A stretch of 13,555 nucleotides of DNA from positions 1 to 13,555 of the forward strand of contig JAGWGO010000016.1 in NCBI GenBank assembly GCA_028867395.1. Direction: 5' to 3'. This stretch comes from Nitrososphaerota archaeon (GTDB lineage: Archaea > Thermoproteota > Nitrososphaeria > Nitrososphaerales > Nitrosopumilaceae). Below, piece by piece: positions 12,740 to 13,555 of the stretch. The translations under genes and the position numbers were made by a program. The stretch's first letter is position 1, and each line of letters opens with the position of its first letter. Under the pieces are notes generated by a model that had not been told where the DNA came from, searched no databases, and saw nothing but the letters and a program-made list of their open reading frames with translations.

Positions 12740-13555
12740 ATGGCAAAAACCAACGTTGTTTGCATATCTCACAAAGAAGATGCCGATGGTATAGGCGCGG
12801 CTTCTCTAATCAGGCAAGCCTTTGGGGGTGATACCCGCCTTGTGGACTATCCAGGCCTCATGATAGAGCTTGAACAGCTGAAAAATGACGAGTCCATAAA
12901 GACAGTATACATATGCGACTTGGGCCTCAGCAAGACTAACCAAGACCAGTTCGTTGAGGTGCTAAGAGACCTAAGAAAGAAGAAGGTTGCAATTACATAT
13001 ATCGACCACCATGACTTGGACGAGTCTATCAAGAAAAAGATCCAGTCACTCAAGGTAAAACTGGTTCATACAGTTGATGAATGCACGACAGTTCAGGTTT
13101 ACAATGCGTTCAAGTCAAAGTTAAATGATCACAGTTCTCTTCTTGCGGCATGTTCTGCCGTTACTGATTATATGGAAGACAGGCCGCTTGGTTCAAAACT
13201 TCTTCAAAGGTTTGACAGGCAGTTTATCTTGCTTGAAGCAACGGTTCTGACTTTTACAATTACAAGCCATCAAAAGGACAACGAGTATCTCTTGTATCTA
13301 GTCGATGAGCTCAGCCAACAAAAATATCCGCATGACATTCCAAACACTTTTGAGTTTGCAAGAATACAGGCAGAAAGAATTTCCGGAGTGATTCAAAAGG
13401 TAAAACAAAACATGAAGAAGATGAAGAATTTGGCATACATGGAAGTTACAGATTCTGGTGCAAGCATGGTAGTGAACTTTGTTCTAGGACTGTCAGGAAA
13501 AGACGTTGGCGTATCTTACAAGTATAGGGAAGAAAAAGGAATCTATGCCGTATCA
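12740..13555 (+). CDS. DHH-family phosphoesterase, N-terminal part (runs off the right edge)
   Basis: The frame is open from ATG 12740 to the window end (272 codons, no stop), so the C-terminus is missing. The DHH superfamily motifs are all present: 'HKEDADGIGAAS' (D14, D16), 'VYICDLGL' (D60), 'TYIDHHD' (D89-H90-H91) and 'SAVTDYMED' (D143). These bind two metal ions, usually Mn2+, for phosphodiester or phosphoanhydride hydrolysis. Members include RecJ-like exonucleases, oligoribonucleases of the NrnA type and cyclic-dinucleotide phosphodiesterases. The visible part does not tell these apart; a C-terminal substrate-binding DHHA1 domain would be expected, and 'TDSGASMVVNFVLGLSGKDV' near residues 235-254 may be its beginning. 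No signal peptide or membrane segment is visible, so it is cytoplasmic. A TATA-like TTTAAA about 30 nt upstream supports the start. Confidence 0.88.
   Translation, partial: MAKTNVVCISHKEDADGIGAASLIRQAFGGDTRLVDYPGLMIELEQLKNDESIKTVYICDLGLSKTNQDQFVEVLRDLRKKKVAITYIDHHDLDESIKKKIQSLKVKLVHTVDECTTVQVYNAFKSKLNDHSSLLAACSAVTDYMEDRPLGSKLLQRFDRQFILLEATVLTFTITSHQKDNEYLLYLVDELSQQKYPHDIPNTFEFARIQAERISGVIQKVKQNMKKMKNLAYMEVTDSGASMVVNFVLGLSGKDVGVSYKYREEKGIYAVS

Overview
The window comes from an archaeon of the Nitrososphaerota (Thaumarchaeota), most likely an ammonia oxidiser of the Nitrosopumilales. The grounds are: a secreted protein with C-terminal 'IPSWVK..AGWW..GQVGDQDF' repeats, which I know from this group; a short iron-type alcohol dehydrogenase resembling the malonic semialdehyde reductase of the thaumarchaeal 3-hydroxypropionate/4-hydroxybutyrate cycle; a MOFRL glycerate kinase; and archaeal TATA-like boxes about 25-35 nt before most start codons, which implies mostly leaderless transcripts. 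Base composition looks moderate (about 40% GC by eye), so a Nitrosotenuis- or Nitrosarchaeum-like genome fits, but I cannot fix the genus.

Layout. 1-413 (-): start of a secreted protein cut by the window edge. 554-1639 (-): F420/flavin-type LLM oxidoreductase. 1769-3094 (-): HD-domain protein with a C-terminal GNAT-like region. 3223-4167 (-): iron-type alcohol dehydrogenase. 4168-4494: AT-rich divergent intergenic region. 4495-4797 (+): small acidic helical protein. 4800-7497 (-): three-gene cluster in the order helical protein, SPFH protein with two C-terminal zinc ribbons, zinc-ribbon protein with a Gly/Met-rich segment. 7579-8343 (-): secreted repeat protein. 8474-9757 (+): glycerate kinase. 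9746-10129 (-): unknown protein. 10206-10412 (+): small protein, paralogous to the one at 12446-12679 (+). 10469-10912 (+): Nudix hydrolase. 10909-11091 (-): 60-residue membrane protein. 11150-12319 (-): citrate synthase. 12740-13555 (+): DHH-family phosphoesterase, cut by the window edge.

How the genes work together. Most are single-gene units with their own TATA box. Three fit central carbon metabolism: citrate synthase, glycerate kinase (to 2-phosphoglycerate) and the alcohol dehydrogenase (probably carbon-fixation cycle). The 4800-7497 cluster looks like a membrane-associated SPFH/zinc-ribbon system, comparable in composition to the bacterial YdjG-YdjH-YdjI membrane-stress module. Convergent genes are packed very tightly: a 2-bp gap, a 12-bp overlap and a 4-bp overlap of the stop codons. 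I see no tRNA, rRNA, CRISPR array, insertion sequence or integrase. The region reads as core chromosome with several lineage-specific small proteins.
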